Below, one piece after another: positions 11,412-23,739 of a DNA stretch of 64,000 nt. The notes under the pieces were generated by a model. That model did not search any database and was not told the origin of the DNA. It was given only the letters and a program-made list of their open reading frames with translations. The position numbers and the translations under genes were made by a program. The stretch's first letter is position 1; each line of letters starts with the position of its first letter. This stretch comes from Spinellus fusiger (taxonomy: Eukaryota > Mucoromycota > Mucoromycetes > Mucorales > Phycomycetaceae): NCBI GenBank assembly GCA_025094145.1, contig JALLLS010000052.1, forward strand, positions 124,001-188,000. Reading direction: 5' to 3'.

Positions 11412-13221
11412 TATATACGCACACATACTTTCTTTCTTCCTCACAATATAAATAAATAAATAAATAAACATATAAACACATAATAAAAAAGATGCCAAAC
11501 AATACAAAAAAAAAAGAGTTAACTATATAATAATATTTACGTCTTAATAGTATAAAAAAGTGCGTTTAGTAAAATAGGAGTGTATCTTTCGGCTTACAAT
11601 TGCCTATATTCAAGCATGTTTACATCTTTTTTTTTTCCGTCTATATATTATTTATAGTACTCTATTGTAAGTTCCTACGGATAAAGGTACATGAAATCCC
11701 CTTTTCCAATAACCACATGGTCAATAACTTATTCTATTGCTATCCAACTAAATATTTTTAAATGAAATCACAGGTACTCTTTCTTTCTATAGAGGGCATA
11801 GGTTATATATTCAGTAAATTGTACAGTCTTATGTCGTTGATAGGCTTTAAATGGCAATAAATATAATAATAGGTATTATTGGCATACTATCATTTAATAG
11901 GGTTTTTTAGTTAAGAATAATACATAATAGTAAATTATATATTTGCGTCTGAGCTATTATATAAAGGACAGTTTATAAATCTCCTGGTGGTATACTGTTA
12001 GAGTCTTATAAGTATCACAGAATGAAAAGATATATAGTATGTTTTTATTAAAGAAGGCGTAAGTAAAGAAAACAGAAATCAAACGTATTGATATTTAGAA
12101 AGAATTTACTAAATAAATAAAGCATGAGTGAATTATTATTTATCTTTATATGAACATTTATGTAAGATCTAAGTTTTCATATTCAATAAATATCTTGGGA
12201 TTCTGCAGGTAGTGTTGTATAAAGATAGAATGGGATTTTTGTATATTTTGTGTGTGATATATATTTTAAAAGAATCATGATAAATAACTATGATAAATAG
12301 CTATGATAATTGCTTTTCGTATTAAATGATGACCTGATTCAATCTATTCTTTCAAAACTGTTTATTTTTATTACTGTGTGTTTAGATGCTATGATGATTA
12401 ACAAAGGTAATTGTTTCTAACTAGTATATATATTCTTAAAATGTGTATTCATAAATGTTCTTTATAGTTACTATTAAATTTGTATAATTTTCTGTCAAGG
12501 AGCTTACCTTGCTATTCTTTGAATGAGCATCTGCCTCTAACCAGTTTATAGTCATATCTACTCATTCTTTCACGTTATATTAGCCAATATTGCAGTATAT
12601 CTCTGTCATCAGGTGACCAGCAAGACCAGACTGGGAAAAGATTCCTGTAAAATAATCCAGTATTAAGCAATTTGTAACCTTTATAAATATATCTCTATTA
12701 ATACTCGCATTTGTCTTTCTGGTAGTATAAACAAAACAAAAAAAAACAGAGTATAAAAGTAAAGTGAAGGTAAAATAGTAATAGGCTAACTGTAAAAGAT
12801 ACATGAATACAAAGCACAGTGGCACTTATACCAACTAGAAACAGCTGCTTTTTTTGATAGACATCATTTATTATCATTCTTTCTATATCTTGGATAGAAT
12901 CACTTGATGAGTTCATGTATAGATAGTGTATCCATAAAGTACTTTCTATAAAACACGACCAGTTTTTTTTTAAATAATAATAATAAAATAAAAAGTTTTG
13001 ATTCTCTCATAGATAAATCCCTATAAACTATCTACTTTTATTATGAATATGAGAAATAATAACTCATAATGATCTCTTTAGTCCAACTGTAGAATAACAA
13101 GTTATTGTTATCTTATCTAGAATGTTCATTTATTTTCATGCAGAAATATGTCTGGTAAAATTGATAAGCAAATTTACAATCAGTGGTCATAAATTACAGC
13201 TTCAATATAGGCTATGTAATT
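11412..13221. other. AT-rich intergenic region, no supported gene
   Basis: About 1.8 kb, strongly AT-rich, with many TATTTA/AATAAA-like runs. Short minus-strand frames at 12580-12916 are rich in Phe, Leu and Tyr from T-rich sequence and are not convincing, although a small piece at 12580-12720 reads more like protein and could be a decayed or extra 3' exon of the kinase gene. No RNA gene was recognised. Confidence 0.4.
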
Positions 13222-16200
13222 TCAAATGATATTGGTACAAAAAGCTGATATAAATATATATAAATAAAAAAGGATTGAATGAAGAGAAGAGAGAAGATTC
13301 CAGTACTTGGTGGTACTAGATGTCATTGATAAAAACGTATGTAAAGAGTAGTTAAAAGAGATCCAAAATATAACAAAATGTAAGAATGCAAAGATAAATG
13401 ATACATGAACAAAAACAAAAGGGGTGCGTTTTCTCTTATCGCTAGAAAATGGATTATTTTGCCATTCTTTGAGATATTTTTCGCTCAATGCCTAATTTGA
13501 TGATATGTTTCTGTAATGTAACAAAGATGAGTAGGCTGTTCTCATCATGGCTTGAATAAAGCCCTACCTTAAGTTCGAAATCAGGATATTCCTGAACAAA
13601 TGGATCCTTAAGCAACTCTGCTGCTGTGGGTCGATCTTCAGCCTCACTGAGAAAGAAATAAGAAAGAAATATGAATATAGTTTAGCAATGGATAGCTTTG
13701 ACTTACATAGTAAGACATTTGTTGAGAAAACTCCTTGCTTCATCAGATATGTTAGATGGCAGAGGGGGTGCTTGTTCATTTCCAAGCTATAATTACAGCA
13801 CATCAGTAGAGTTCAAACCAGTATATCTTATTACACTCTACTTACTTGAAAAATAGTAGCTACACTATGGAAATCAACCCAAGGATGTTTTCCTGTCAAC
13901 ATTTCAATCACAGTACAGCCAAGACTCCTATTATAAAGACAAGTAATAATAATAATAAACACCTGCACTTGGAAGAAGAAAAAAGAGAGAGAATTACCAA
14001 ATGTCAATTTTAGCATTGTATTTTCGACCCCTCACAACTTCAGGAGCCATCCAGAATACTGTGCCTCTCATCGAAGAATGATCTGCATTGACGTTATAAG
14101 CCTCATACTCATCTCCCTCCTTTGATAGCCCAAAGTCTGCAATTTTACATACACCATACTCATCAACAAGAATATTGCCAGCTTTGATGTCCTAGAAAAG
14201 AAAAGAAAATATAAGCACACTTCTATCAATTTCTCTGTATTCTTACGCGATGTAAGATGTTAAGGTCATGCAGATATTTGAGTCCTGATAAGATTTGACG
14301 GGTAAAGTAGCGCACAAGAGGTTCATCGAAACAACCATTCCGAGTGAGACAGGTTGAGATACTGCCACCAGCAACATATTCAAGAAAGATGTGAATATGT
14401 CCCTTTTCCATGTCTACATCAGATCCAAGGTACTGAACAATATTATCATGTTTTAACCCAGTCAATAACTCTGCTTCGCGATAAATTGTCTCGGCAGCCT
14501 CACATAGATCCTTGTTGATCATGTCGGAGGGTGTGGTTGGTAATTCAACAACCTTGACAGCAATCCACTCTTTTGCGTCCAAATTGAATGCATGGTAAAC
14601 ACGTCCATAAGTGCCAATACCAATCAATCGACCTCGCATCCAACGTGTAGTGGGAGTATCATCTATCATCGACTTTAGAATAAGTTTTCTTTTTTTTTTC
14701 TTCTTTCTCTCTTTCTGCACTCAATTCACCTGTTTTTTCGCCTGATATCTTATTTTTCCCAATGACTTGACTCATGGTGGTAGTGCCAGGTTTGATCTGC
14801 TGTACATTAGTACCCCACATCTTTGTACTGCGACGTCTCAGCATGTTGCTGTTACGAGTCACTTTGGTAGACTTTCTCCAGTTGTTATGGGCCTCTTTAG
14901 CAACAACACGGATGGATTTACTAGGGCCTAGTGTACACAAAGGTTTGGAGGAGGCGGTAGGAAGAGGCATTGGCTGCTGTAAAGGATCTACAATCATAGC
15001 CTTGTCTAGATCGTGTCCAGGGAGATAAGCATCAATGTCTTCGAACAGTGTATCCACAGAAGGTCTCACTTCCCAGAGAGCATCGTTGATTTCATCAGTC
15101 TTGGTTGTCTTTATTATGTTCGTTAATGTAGAGGAGGATGGGAAGGAAGAGGCAGAAGGATCAAAAGGTGTGGGTGTGGAGGGTTCAGAAGGATCATGAA
15201 GATAATGCTCCTTGCTTCCAGACTGAGGTGGGTCATACAATGTAATGCCCTCCACATCAGCGAGTTTTTTAAAGGAGCTACCACCGTACACAGTGTCTGT
15301 GGTGGATCCTTCTGATACAGTGGAGCTGGTGATGGATTTTATCGGTGGACTGTCTCTGTTCTTCCGGGACTCTATGTATTGAGATTCCACAGGCCATAAT
15401 GAAGATGGGGTGGAGTCTGAGCTGGTAGGGGTCTTGGTAGGTTGAACTGCCCACATGGAGTTAGGCACGGGAGATGAGTTAGAGGGTCGGACTGCCCACA
15501 TGGAGCCTGGGTGAGAAGATGATGGAGTGGATGGAGGGTTGGATGGGTGGGTGGAGTTCTCCACCAAGGAGGTATTTGTCAAAGGCTGTGAGTTTTTTCT
15601 CGCATAGGTGCGAGGTAGTCCGTTTGTACGAGGCTCAAAGGAATAGCCCTTTTGCTGTGACATTTGAAGATGAGATGTGGTGTTTCCATTTGCTATATGA
15701 GGATCATTTCGAGGTAAAGGAGTGTTCAGCCCTTGTGATAGTGAATGGATAATATGTGGTTCATGTAGTGGATTTGTGGCGGCTACCGGTAGAACGCAAT
15801 GCCCTAATCTCTCTGCATTATGACCATACCATACAGGATCATACCCTTCATAATAAATGGGTTGTTGTCCAGGAGGCGGATACATGTTTGGATATCGATT
15901 CTTCATGGACATGGGATTATTATTTGCTAATCTATACGGTTAACATGGATAAATAAATAAATAAATAAAAAAGCACGGGTGGTTCTGGTGATCTTCCAGA
16001 AAACAAACCTAGAGTGTGAGTGTATATCTGTTGCAGGTTCTGCCAATGTTTTACTCGCCCATCCATGTTGAACATAGTCCACTGGCTTTACAAATATCCG
16101 GTTGGTTAAGCTATTGTCTGATCTTTTGCAGATATCAACAAGTTCTTCATCTCCCAAGGTCAAGTCTATTTCCAGCCCATGAACATTTCTTCTTATTCAA

Positions 16201-17505
16201 CCTTCTCTCTCTTTCTCTCTTTCTCTTCTTCCTTTCTCTTTCTCTTCTTTCTCTTCTTCGTTTCCTTACCCTGTCGACTGCCGTTCTCATGATAAAAATG
16301 GTATCTCTCGGGATCTCCCTTCATTTCCACCTTGATAAGAATACTTTGCTTTATCATGATTGCATTGTAGTTGTCTGGGATAGTGAGAATTCTAAAGACA
16401 CTCTTGTTGGTTGTAACCTGGATACGATGCTCCTGAACAAATCTCTTTTCTTTGGAAGACAGTGTAAAGTCCTGAAAGAAAGATCCAAAGAAATCACGTA
16501 AGAATCTCATAAGTGGTTGGGTGGTGGGTATTGAATAGTTATCCAATGCCTATTTTCCAATGCCTATTCCCCAGTAGGTGTCCGATGATGAAGAAAAGAA
16601 GAAAGACATTCACCTGTATTGGTTGGGGTATATACTTTCTTGCCCATTTCCAGTAACTGGCCTGATCATTGGCCTGTGCTTGTGCCGCCACTGGTGCTTG
16701 GGGAGCATCAGCTGCTGGATCATAGAAAGACGGTCTTGTGGAAGCCATGTGTGTTCTCGGATAACTAGACAGTGTTCTTCCACGCCCTAAACTCCCAATA
16801 TGTCGAATGGTAGGCATTTCGTAGTTTAAAGATTCGAGGATCCTTGTGATCTCTGTAGTGTTGGACGATGTACGTTCAGGAATCACTGGTCTTATTTTGT
16901 TGTAGTCTCTGCTATTGGGTGGTGGGCTGTAGGCTGTTCTGTGGGTGGGTGTTCTGTGATTGGCGTAGGCATGGCCATGCTGTGGAAGACTGTGAAAAGG
17001 ACGAGAGTCTGTTGGGTTGGTCTGAGCGGGACTCCCTCTTTGATTTCTATTGTAACCATCATATCCTGCAGAGGGACCTTGATCGCCCTGAGTCAAAATA
17101 CCTATCAGCAATGGAACAAGGCAACAAAGACAGCTTGCTTACTTGGTACGGTGGCGTGGTGGAGTGTCTCAAGGCTTGTATTTTATAGGCAAGGTGGGCT
17201 CTGTCGTTGGCTGTCAAGCAGTGCTGTACATAGTCCTCAAGGTCAGCAGGTGTAATGCAGAGGAAGCGCTGTCCATGCCATTGAAGATCTAGTCAGTGTC
17301 AGTTGTTATACTGTGGCAGGATGTCCAACGATGCCTTGTACTTGCCTTGGAAGAGCAGGACAACCGACTCATAGCCCTGTGATCTCAGCCATTGTGCTAC
17401 TTTCTCAGGCGTCCAAGGGTGCTGGGGTGCATTTTCTCGGTAGTTTTTTTGTGTTGGTAGTGAAGAGGTGAGCTTGGTTGGGCTGAGTCTACCGGCTAAT
17501 GCCAT
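13222..17505 (-). CDS. MAPKKK of the Bck1/Mkh1 type (cell-wall integrity cascade)
   Basis: Bck1/Mkh1 kinases act below protein kinase C and phosphorylate the MAPKKs of the cell-wall integrity pathway. The spliced order is: N-terminal SAM-like domain (PWTPEKVAQWLRSQGYES, then LQWHGQRFLCITPADLEDY); disordered region; an RA-like stretch near 16200-16520 (LMRFLRDFFGSFF..HRIQVTTNKSVFRILTI); a long disordered linker with SMWAV repeats; the Bck1-type block IDAYLPGHDLDKAMIVDP, SIRVVAKEAHNNWRK and STKMWGT; then a kinase domain (LIGIGTYGRVYHAFN, Lys in IAVKVVELP, HRDIKAGNIL, ADFGLSKEG, APEVVRGRKY, SLGCTVIEMLTGKHPW). The first intron (17289-17345) has a GC donor. The start at 17505 gives MALAGRL. The final exon (from about 13492, LSEKYLKEWQNNPFSS) stays open to 13222; the true stop may lie after another intron, so the 3' end is uncertain. 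Confidence 0.85.
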
Positions 17506-18020
17506 AACAGAGGAAAGGTATCGATGGAAAACTCGTGCAAGTGGAAGACACTTAATGATGAGCCAATGAAAATCCCAGATGTGACGTTTCTTTGATGCCT
17601 GGCGTAGTATTAAGAGCAACCATTGATTTGTAGTGACCCAATGTGAGTAGGCAGGTGTGTTTCTATGCCAGTAGGAGAGAGTGTATGGTAGAGTGTATCT
17701 CTCCAGACTGCACAGTATATAGGGTGTTATCATTCAATAGTAGGCCATGAATAACAAGCAGCTTATAGACAAATGTTGGCATTACAGAGCTATATCTATA
17801 GAAAGATGGATAGATAAAAAGATGGATAAAAGTGTTTCTTTCTTTATCTTTCTCTACTCATCGTCTATCCTCTGTATGTGTTCTATGTAGTATATATTAT
17901 GTTAATAATATTGACGCTCTACTGAGTTATACTCCAACAACCAAGTAACACATGTGGCAGAAGATCACTCACATCGCACGACAAATGTACACCATAGAAT
18001 ACACACTCTACTGTCTTGTT
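17506..18020. other. Intergenic region upstream of the MAPKKK gene
   Basis: AT-rich with GATAGATAAAAAGATGGATA-like repeats near 17805-17830. A minus-strand frame extends upstream of the chosen kinase start, but its sequence looks like translated leader. It probably contains the kinase promoter. No RNA gene was seen. Confidence 0.4.
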
Positions 18021-18619
18021 TTACTCTTTTTCAAATGCATCCCAATCAAAATCATCGTAATTCTCTTCTTCTAGTTCTAGTTCTGTAGTCTGTGCCTTTT
18101 CCCTTGTAGGCTGTTGATTCTGCTTAGCTAGAATCTCTTCGTACCTTGTCACATGAGAAAGAAGAGTAAGAAAGATCAACTCCACATCTACAGAAGAAGC
18201 AATACTAGCGGCCTGTCCTACCATTTTAGTAAACGAGACTTTTGCGCTGTTGTAAAGCAAGGGACTTTGAGTGCATCTTCAATCAATGGAAAAGCCGAGG
18301 CACTTTCTGGTGTCCACGTGGCACTAGAGAAGAACCCAAATAAGCTGTGCTGTTCTGTAGGTGGGGTTTGTTTACCTTCTATCAAAACAAGTGAAATAGA
18401 CTTCTACACAGGCAAACAGTTTGTTTTTTTCCTTGTCAGAGAACCGGTAGTCCTGCGAACTGTGAGTGTGGACGCTGGACATGATAGACCATGACGAGAA
18501 CATGCCTGATTCTTAAAGATGAACTTTCTGAGCGTGTTGAGCTGTTTCAATGTTCTTGCTGTGGGTGGGGTTGGAATAGTCTTGGTGTCATCATGGAACT
18601 GCTGAATACGCTGCTCCAT
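18021..18619 (-). CDS. Unknown small protein with acidic C-terminus
   Basis: I do not recognise this protein. A spliced model reads: MEQRIQQFHDDTKTIPTPP..LNTLRKFIFKNQ, then DYRFSDKEKNKLFACVEVYF and TCFDR, then ATWTPESASAFPLIEDALKV, PCFTTAQKSRLLK, a Leu-rich helix VDVELIFLTLLSHVTRYEEI, and an acidic tail ending YDDFDWDAFEKE. Joining the first piece to DYRFSD needs an intron with a GC donor (GCATGT, about 53 nt). Alternatively, translation starts at the in-frame ATG at 18482 (MSSVHTHSS) and no such intron is needed. Two more short introns use GT donors. There are two cysteines nine residues apart in the FACVEVYFTC region, but no family can be named from this. The frame, splice signals and low-repeat composition support a real gene. 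Confidence 0.55.
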
Positions 18620-18880
18620 TGTTCAATGTGTCTGCTATGCTACTCTCTGAACAAGAACAGCAGAATCGTCTACTAGTGCAGTTGTTGAGTGGCTTTGCTT
18701 TTCTATAGTGGAAATGAAAATAGGGGGAAAAAAAGAAAAAAGAAAAAAGAGAAAAGAAAACACACACAAGGCATTTCTGGGTGAGACTGGAAGGTGTGGA
18801 AGGGAAATGGGCTACTGAAAAATGCAATGAATTATTATTATTCTTCTTCTACATTCTGTAGGATCTCTACACTGGTAGAT

Positions 18881-19852
18881 TTATTCATTGGTTTGGTCTA
18901 ATAAGAAGTTGGTGGCCTTATCCACATCCTGGTCATAGCGATCCAGTGCTTCTTTCGCATCTTGGCGTAAGAATCCCATCTTCACCAAATCCTCAATCTT
19001 CTCTGCTCTTCCTAATCCAATGCCAGACACAGACACAGGCACAGGCACAGGCTGTGATGTAGGAGGAGGGGGTGGTGGTGCCTTTTTTCCTTTCTCTTTG
19101 GGAGAAGCTTCTGAAAAGACATCATCAAATCCAGAGACTGTCGCTGTGGCATAAGAGGGCGTGTCTTGGGTGGAATGAGCACCAAAGATAGAATCCCAGT
19201 CAGTGGGGGCCTTGTTCTGTACAGGTGCTGTTTCTTCAGTACTAAATCCAAAGGCATCTCTGTCCTGGGAGTTATCAAAGTAGGACTGTGGGCCATGATC
19301 CACACTTTTGCCTTTTCCTTTACTATCTTTTTTAATTGTTGTTATTGGAGGTGTGGTTATATTAAAAGAAAAGGCATCTTTGAGTTGGAATGCATTGGCG
19401 TTGGCATTGGGAATAGGTTCATTTACAAAAGGTGCCTTGGGTTCACTGGTGAGAACGGACTCTATCTCTGGTACTTGGCTAAAAAAGGGGGATGAGAAGG
19501 GACTCTTTTGTGTGTCTAATGGACTGGTGATATCTGAGGAAGGACGTCCATGGCGGCTTTGAGGAGGTGGGGGAGGGCGTCTGAGGGATCCCACTGGACT
19601 CATCGCGGATTTGTCAGTATGTATCCAGGCCAATGGATCAAAATCATTGGTAGTGGGTGTACTTGCACTTATGGGAGGAGTACTAGTGACAAAAGGAGAG
19701 GTGACGAGGGGAGAAGCAGCAGCAGAGTCACTCATCCGACCAAAGATGGCATCAAATGCATTTGGAGAATAGGCTGTAGTGTTGGATTCTGTTTGGAGGC
19801 GCTCTTCTGCTTCAACCAGATGAGGAGAGAAGAGTTCAAAGAAGTTGGAAGT

Positions 19853-19885
<33 letters not shown>

Positions 19886-21849
19886 AGGTGTGTCATTGGC
19901 CTGTAGTACTTCTTCCTCACTCATCACTGGTAATCCGTGTTCTGCTCTATATTCTTCTAAATCCTTCTTTGCTTGATCTCTGTCGTTCTCAGAGGCAGTG
20001 ACTTGGCGATGGTTAATATCCAACATCATACTCTGCTGTTTCATTTGGCCTTTCAATCTCTCCAATTCTGACTGAGCTGCTACTGTTTCCTGTTGAATAG
20101 CCAATTGACGCTCCTTTAATCGCACTGTCTCCAAGCGAGATGTCTCTATCTTATTTCTCATTTCTACAATGGTAGTCTGTGTCTCTACCAGATGCTTCTG
20201 TGTCTCATCATAGGCCATCTGTGCTCTTGTCAACTCGGATTCTTCTTGTCGTGCTTTTTCCTCAAGTTCATTCAGATCCTTCACATGGGCTTCATGGGCC
20301 ATTCTTATATGGGCCATGGTGGCATTCAATTCCTGTTTCTGCTGACTAAGATGGGCGAGTGTTTGTTCAGATGTAAGGGGTGTCTTTGCCTTGATACTAT
20401 GCAAATGGGGAATAGTGTTGGGTGTTCTTACTGGAGAATTTCCAAAATCACTCAGTAGATCAGTGTCTCCTATGAAAGAGCTCACTACTCAAGTCCCTTT
20501 GTTAGTCCTTGTCCACAGTAATAAGAGTGTTATTTTCTCTCTTTCTCTCTCTTTCTTTCTTTCTTACCTTGTGTGTTTGCATTTCCAAATCCCTGTGGTG
20601 TCTGTGCTAGTGTGGATATCTGTGGACTAGGAGGCACCCAGTGGCGTGGCATTGTTGTTGGCAGGGGCTCCCCTCTTAGTCGTGCATGAATCAAATGCAT
20701 TGCCACTGCGAATTCATCCTTTGATAATTGTCCACGCTGTTGACTGTCTGCCAAATCCCATATAAAAGCCAGCTCTTGTTCTGGCAATTGGGAATTCTTA
20801 AAAAACTCCACTGCCTCCTTCCCCATCAGGCTGCCCGTACGAGCCATGTCCATTTTATCAAAGAATTGGTCGTAGGTTATCTTTTCTTGGGGATCTATTT
20901 TCCATGCGCTGGGTGTTTGGACAGGTGCATTGGATGAAAAGGCAAGAGAGCTCAAAGAATCAATGGTTTGGGCACGCTGAGGAGGAGAAGAGAGAGGACG
21001 AGAGGCTACTGGCACAGACACATAAGCGGAGGCATGGACAGAAGCAGGCAGCTGAGATGGAAGATGAGGAAGAGAGTTGTCCATTGTCTTTGCAATGTAG
21101 TGCATGGCAATGGCGAATTCTTCTTGACGAAGCGTACCTGACCGACGTACATCTGCCAAGTGCCTGTTGTAGGTGAGTTTATTGAATTGCCCTTTTTCTT
21201 TTTTCTTTTTCTTTTTCTCTGCTCTATTTACCATATTTTGGACAGGGTTTCCTCTGGCAATTGAGATCTAATAAAGATGGATTTGGCTATGTCTGCCTCC
21301 AGACAATTGTTCTTTGGATTCTGGGCATTAAAGATGGCGTAGTACTTGTCTCTATCCACGGGAAGAATGACAGCTGTAGGGTCTGTGGTGGTGGACAGGG
21401 ATACTCCCTCAAACTGTGGTAGAGACACCACTTGTCTGTGTTAGGTGTCTAGTGTAGAGTGTCTATTTCTTACCTGTAGAAAGAACAGGATGAGCCACGG
21501 GCTGTCCATGCTGTGCACAAGCAATAAGCTTAAGGGCAATAGAGAATGTCTCTGGTGTTAAGTAGCCTTTGTTTTCGTGGTCTGCTGCTTCCCATACCTA
21601 TGTCTTTATGTCAATACACCTTCCTGTTTATATTCACAGACACACTACATTAGACAGTATAGGATGAGGAACACCGCATGTTGCAAAGAACTGGACTGCT
21701 TCTTGCCCAGTGACAAGCGTTGGCTTTGTCTTGGCTATTCTTTGAAACAGACCCGCATAATAAGACGCCTCTTGCTTTGACAGATGCGTTTCCCACTGAA
21801 AAGGCGGCGCTGGCTTGGTGGGTGTGGAGGGTGTGGTAGGTGGAAGCAT
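18881..21849 (-). CDS. EDE1: Ede1/Eps15-like endocytic scaffold (EH domains and UBA)
   Basis: Ede1-type scaffolds start clathrin-mediated endocytosis and bind NPF-motif adaptors and ubiquitin. Three EH domains are visible in order: EH1 around WETHLSKQEASYYAGLFQRI; EH2 around YYAIFNAQNPKNNCLEAD with LRQEEFAIAMHYI; EH3 around YDQFFDKMDMARTGSLMG with LSKDEFAVAMHLI. Then comes a long coiled coil (LSQQKQELNATMAHIRMAH through KKDLEEYRAEHG), a disordered region with a Thr-Ala run (19855-19890) and Pro-rich patches, and a C-terminal UBA domain (KIEDLVKMGFLRQDAKEALD..YDQDVDKATNFLLDQ). This is the standard Ede1 order. The start at 21849 (MLPPTTPSTP) lies just after an A-rich AAAAAC repeat. About five short introns are needed. 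The gene is tandem with the unknown gene downstream and the Pin4-like gene upstream. Confidence 0.92.
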
Positions 21850-22150
21850 AATAAAAACAAAAACAAAAACAAAAACAAATAAAAGGAGTTGTCTAGACAA
21901 CCGAACAGCAACTCGCTCCTAACAGCTCTTTATCATGTGATACACTCCTTCTATGTCTAAAGAAGGAAAGATAGACGGCCTACGATTAAAGGACCGCCCA
22001 CCCACCCAAGCAGTCAGTCTCTTTTCTTTCTTTCTTTCTTTCTCTTTTTCTTTTTCTTTCTTTTTTCTCTCTTTATGTGTGTGTTTATATGTTTATATGT
22101 TTATATGTTTATTGTATTGATGTTGGTGTTTGATGTCTTTATGGGTTGGA

Positions 22151-23457
22151 TTAATGTTCTGCCTGGAGAAGTGTTTGACGTGCCAATGCCTCTGTAAGAA
22201 TGTCTATTTGTGACTCTTTACGAGAAGCAAAGTTCTTTCCAAGTTCAGGGCCCTTGGGTTGACGAATAGGATGTATCATCCCATGGGAGGATTCAGAGCC
22301 AAGAGACGTCGAATGCCTATAATATGCCGACTCTCCTTATAAGCAAGCCACTCCATGGCATTCCATTCTCCCTCCAACCACTCACATCATTGACTTTCTG
22401 TAGTAGTCTCTCTTGACCTGTCCTTCTGAATGGCCTGTCATCCGATCACGACTGGTGCTGGGGCGTAGATTGGTGCGGGATGTTTTCTATAGAGTCAGCA
22501 ATCCTTCTTCTGTCCTATCCATGACTTACTCGTACTTGTTGTGCCAAGGAAGATGTCTTTTTAGCAATCCACAGCTGTCTCTCTTGTCCATATCCTTCTG
22601 ATGTATGGACCAACCCCATCTTATCAGCAATAATATGAGCATCTCTTCTCTCTTTCATAGTAAGGGTTCTACTGAGGGCCATTTCCTGTCTACTGGCATC
22701 GCATTTAAACACAAGCATGGTGTCATACAGCTGTAATACAGATGGATCATTCAAATCCAATCCATCTTTGCTCATCATTATTAGTCGCACGGTTCTCTCT
22801 GGTGTCTTCTTCTTTGTCTACTCACCCTCAGAGGAAGGCTGTAGTGTGGGTGGCGAACGCAGGGAGTGTGTGGAGGATTTGTGCTCCAAAGACAAGGGGA
22901 GTCCCTCTTCTCTGTCACTGATGCTGGGAAGCACCTTTTTATATTCAACACGTATCTTGCGTCCACCCACATCAAGGCCATTCAGTACTTTCACAACTCG
23001 CTCTGTCTCTTCGGGTGTACGGTAGTTAGCAAATGCCAATCCACGAAACACTCCATTATCAAAATGATAGTTAAAGGCATAGGGTTCGGGTGTGTCCAGA
23101 GACATCTATACAAATTATGAGATACATAGAGAACAGACACCTACCAACAGAGCCAATAGAGCATCCTTCTTCACTGAGAAGGGAATATTCTTAATGACCA
23201 CTGCAGTGGCAATCACCGGCTCATCTGCCACTGGACCAGCATAAGGAGAATCGGGAGAAAGAAGAAGAGGTGGTGGTGAAGGAGGACGGGAGGAAGGGCG
23301 GGAGGAAGGACGAGAAGAGGGACGAGAAGAGGGACGGGAGGATGAGCCAAAGTCCTACTACAGTCAGTCCATTATGAACAGGGTCTACTTTTACCTTTTT
23401 CTTCATTGAACGAAGAGACAATGGCCTTGAGTGAGGAGAAGAGATAATATCTGCCAT
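22151..23457 (-). CDS. Pin4/Cip-like RRM RNA-binding protein
   Basis: Relatives include S. cerevisiae Pin4 and S. pombe Cip1/Cip2, which affect mRNA stability and cell-cycle or stress control. After MADIISSPHSRPLSLRSMKKK and an intron there is a repeated SSRPSSRPSSRPS segment, then an RRM: VIATAVVIKNIPFSVKKDAL (RNP2), PYAFNYHFDNGVFRGLAFAN (RNP1) and LNGLDVGGRKIRVEYKKVLP. A second conserved block follows, with LNDPSVLQLYDTMLVFK and LTMKERRDAHIIADKMGL. The tail contains the PIRQPKGPELGKNF motif and ends at a stop at 22151-22153. RRM plus the helical block plus RQP-GP is the Pin4/Cip arrangement. At least four introns are needed. It is divergent from the GRAM-TBC gene, with 282 bp between starts. 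Confidence 0.85.
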
Positions 23458-23459
23458 AC

Positions 23460-23515
23460 TACAGAGAAAGAAAGAAAGGAAGAAAGGAAGAAAGAAAGGA
23501 AGAAAGGAAAACAGC
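23460..23515. repeat. GAAA/GGAA purine repeat upstream of the Pin4-like gene
   Basis: An almost pure purine tract made of GAAA and GGAA units sits directly upstream of the Pin4-like start, in its leader or promoter. Confidence 0.85.
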
Positions 23516-23739
23516 AACGAAAAGGTGGGGAGATGGTAAAGGCGTGTCAATAGCATGGTAGCTCTTTTCTTGGACAGGTGTCGGAGTTTTTGTGCTTGTG
23601 AACAAAAAGGCGAGCAGTCACTAGGTGATCTTTGTCATGGCTACACTTTCATGCATTGAACATGGAACGTGATGAGACTGCTTTCTGAGTTCCTCCTGGT
23701 CATGCTTTCTCCCGACCCCACTCTACTTTGACGGCAACC

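Noticed and set aside
12580..12916. Possible extra minus-strand gene or 3' exons of the MAPKKK
   Set aside because: Some stretches look protein-like, but most is Phe/Leu/Tyr from T-rich DNA and no splice chain was convincing.
18404..18619. GC-donor intron (GCATGT) in the unknown gene as a third firm GC-AG case
   Set aside because: An in-frame ATG at 18482 allows translation without this intron, so the case is not firm.
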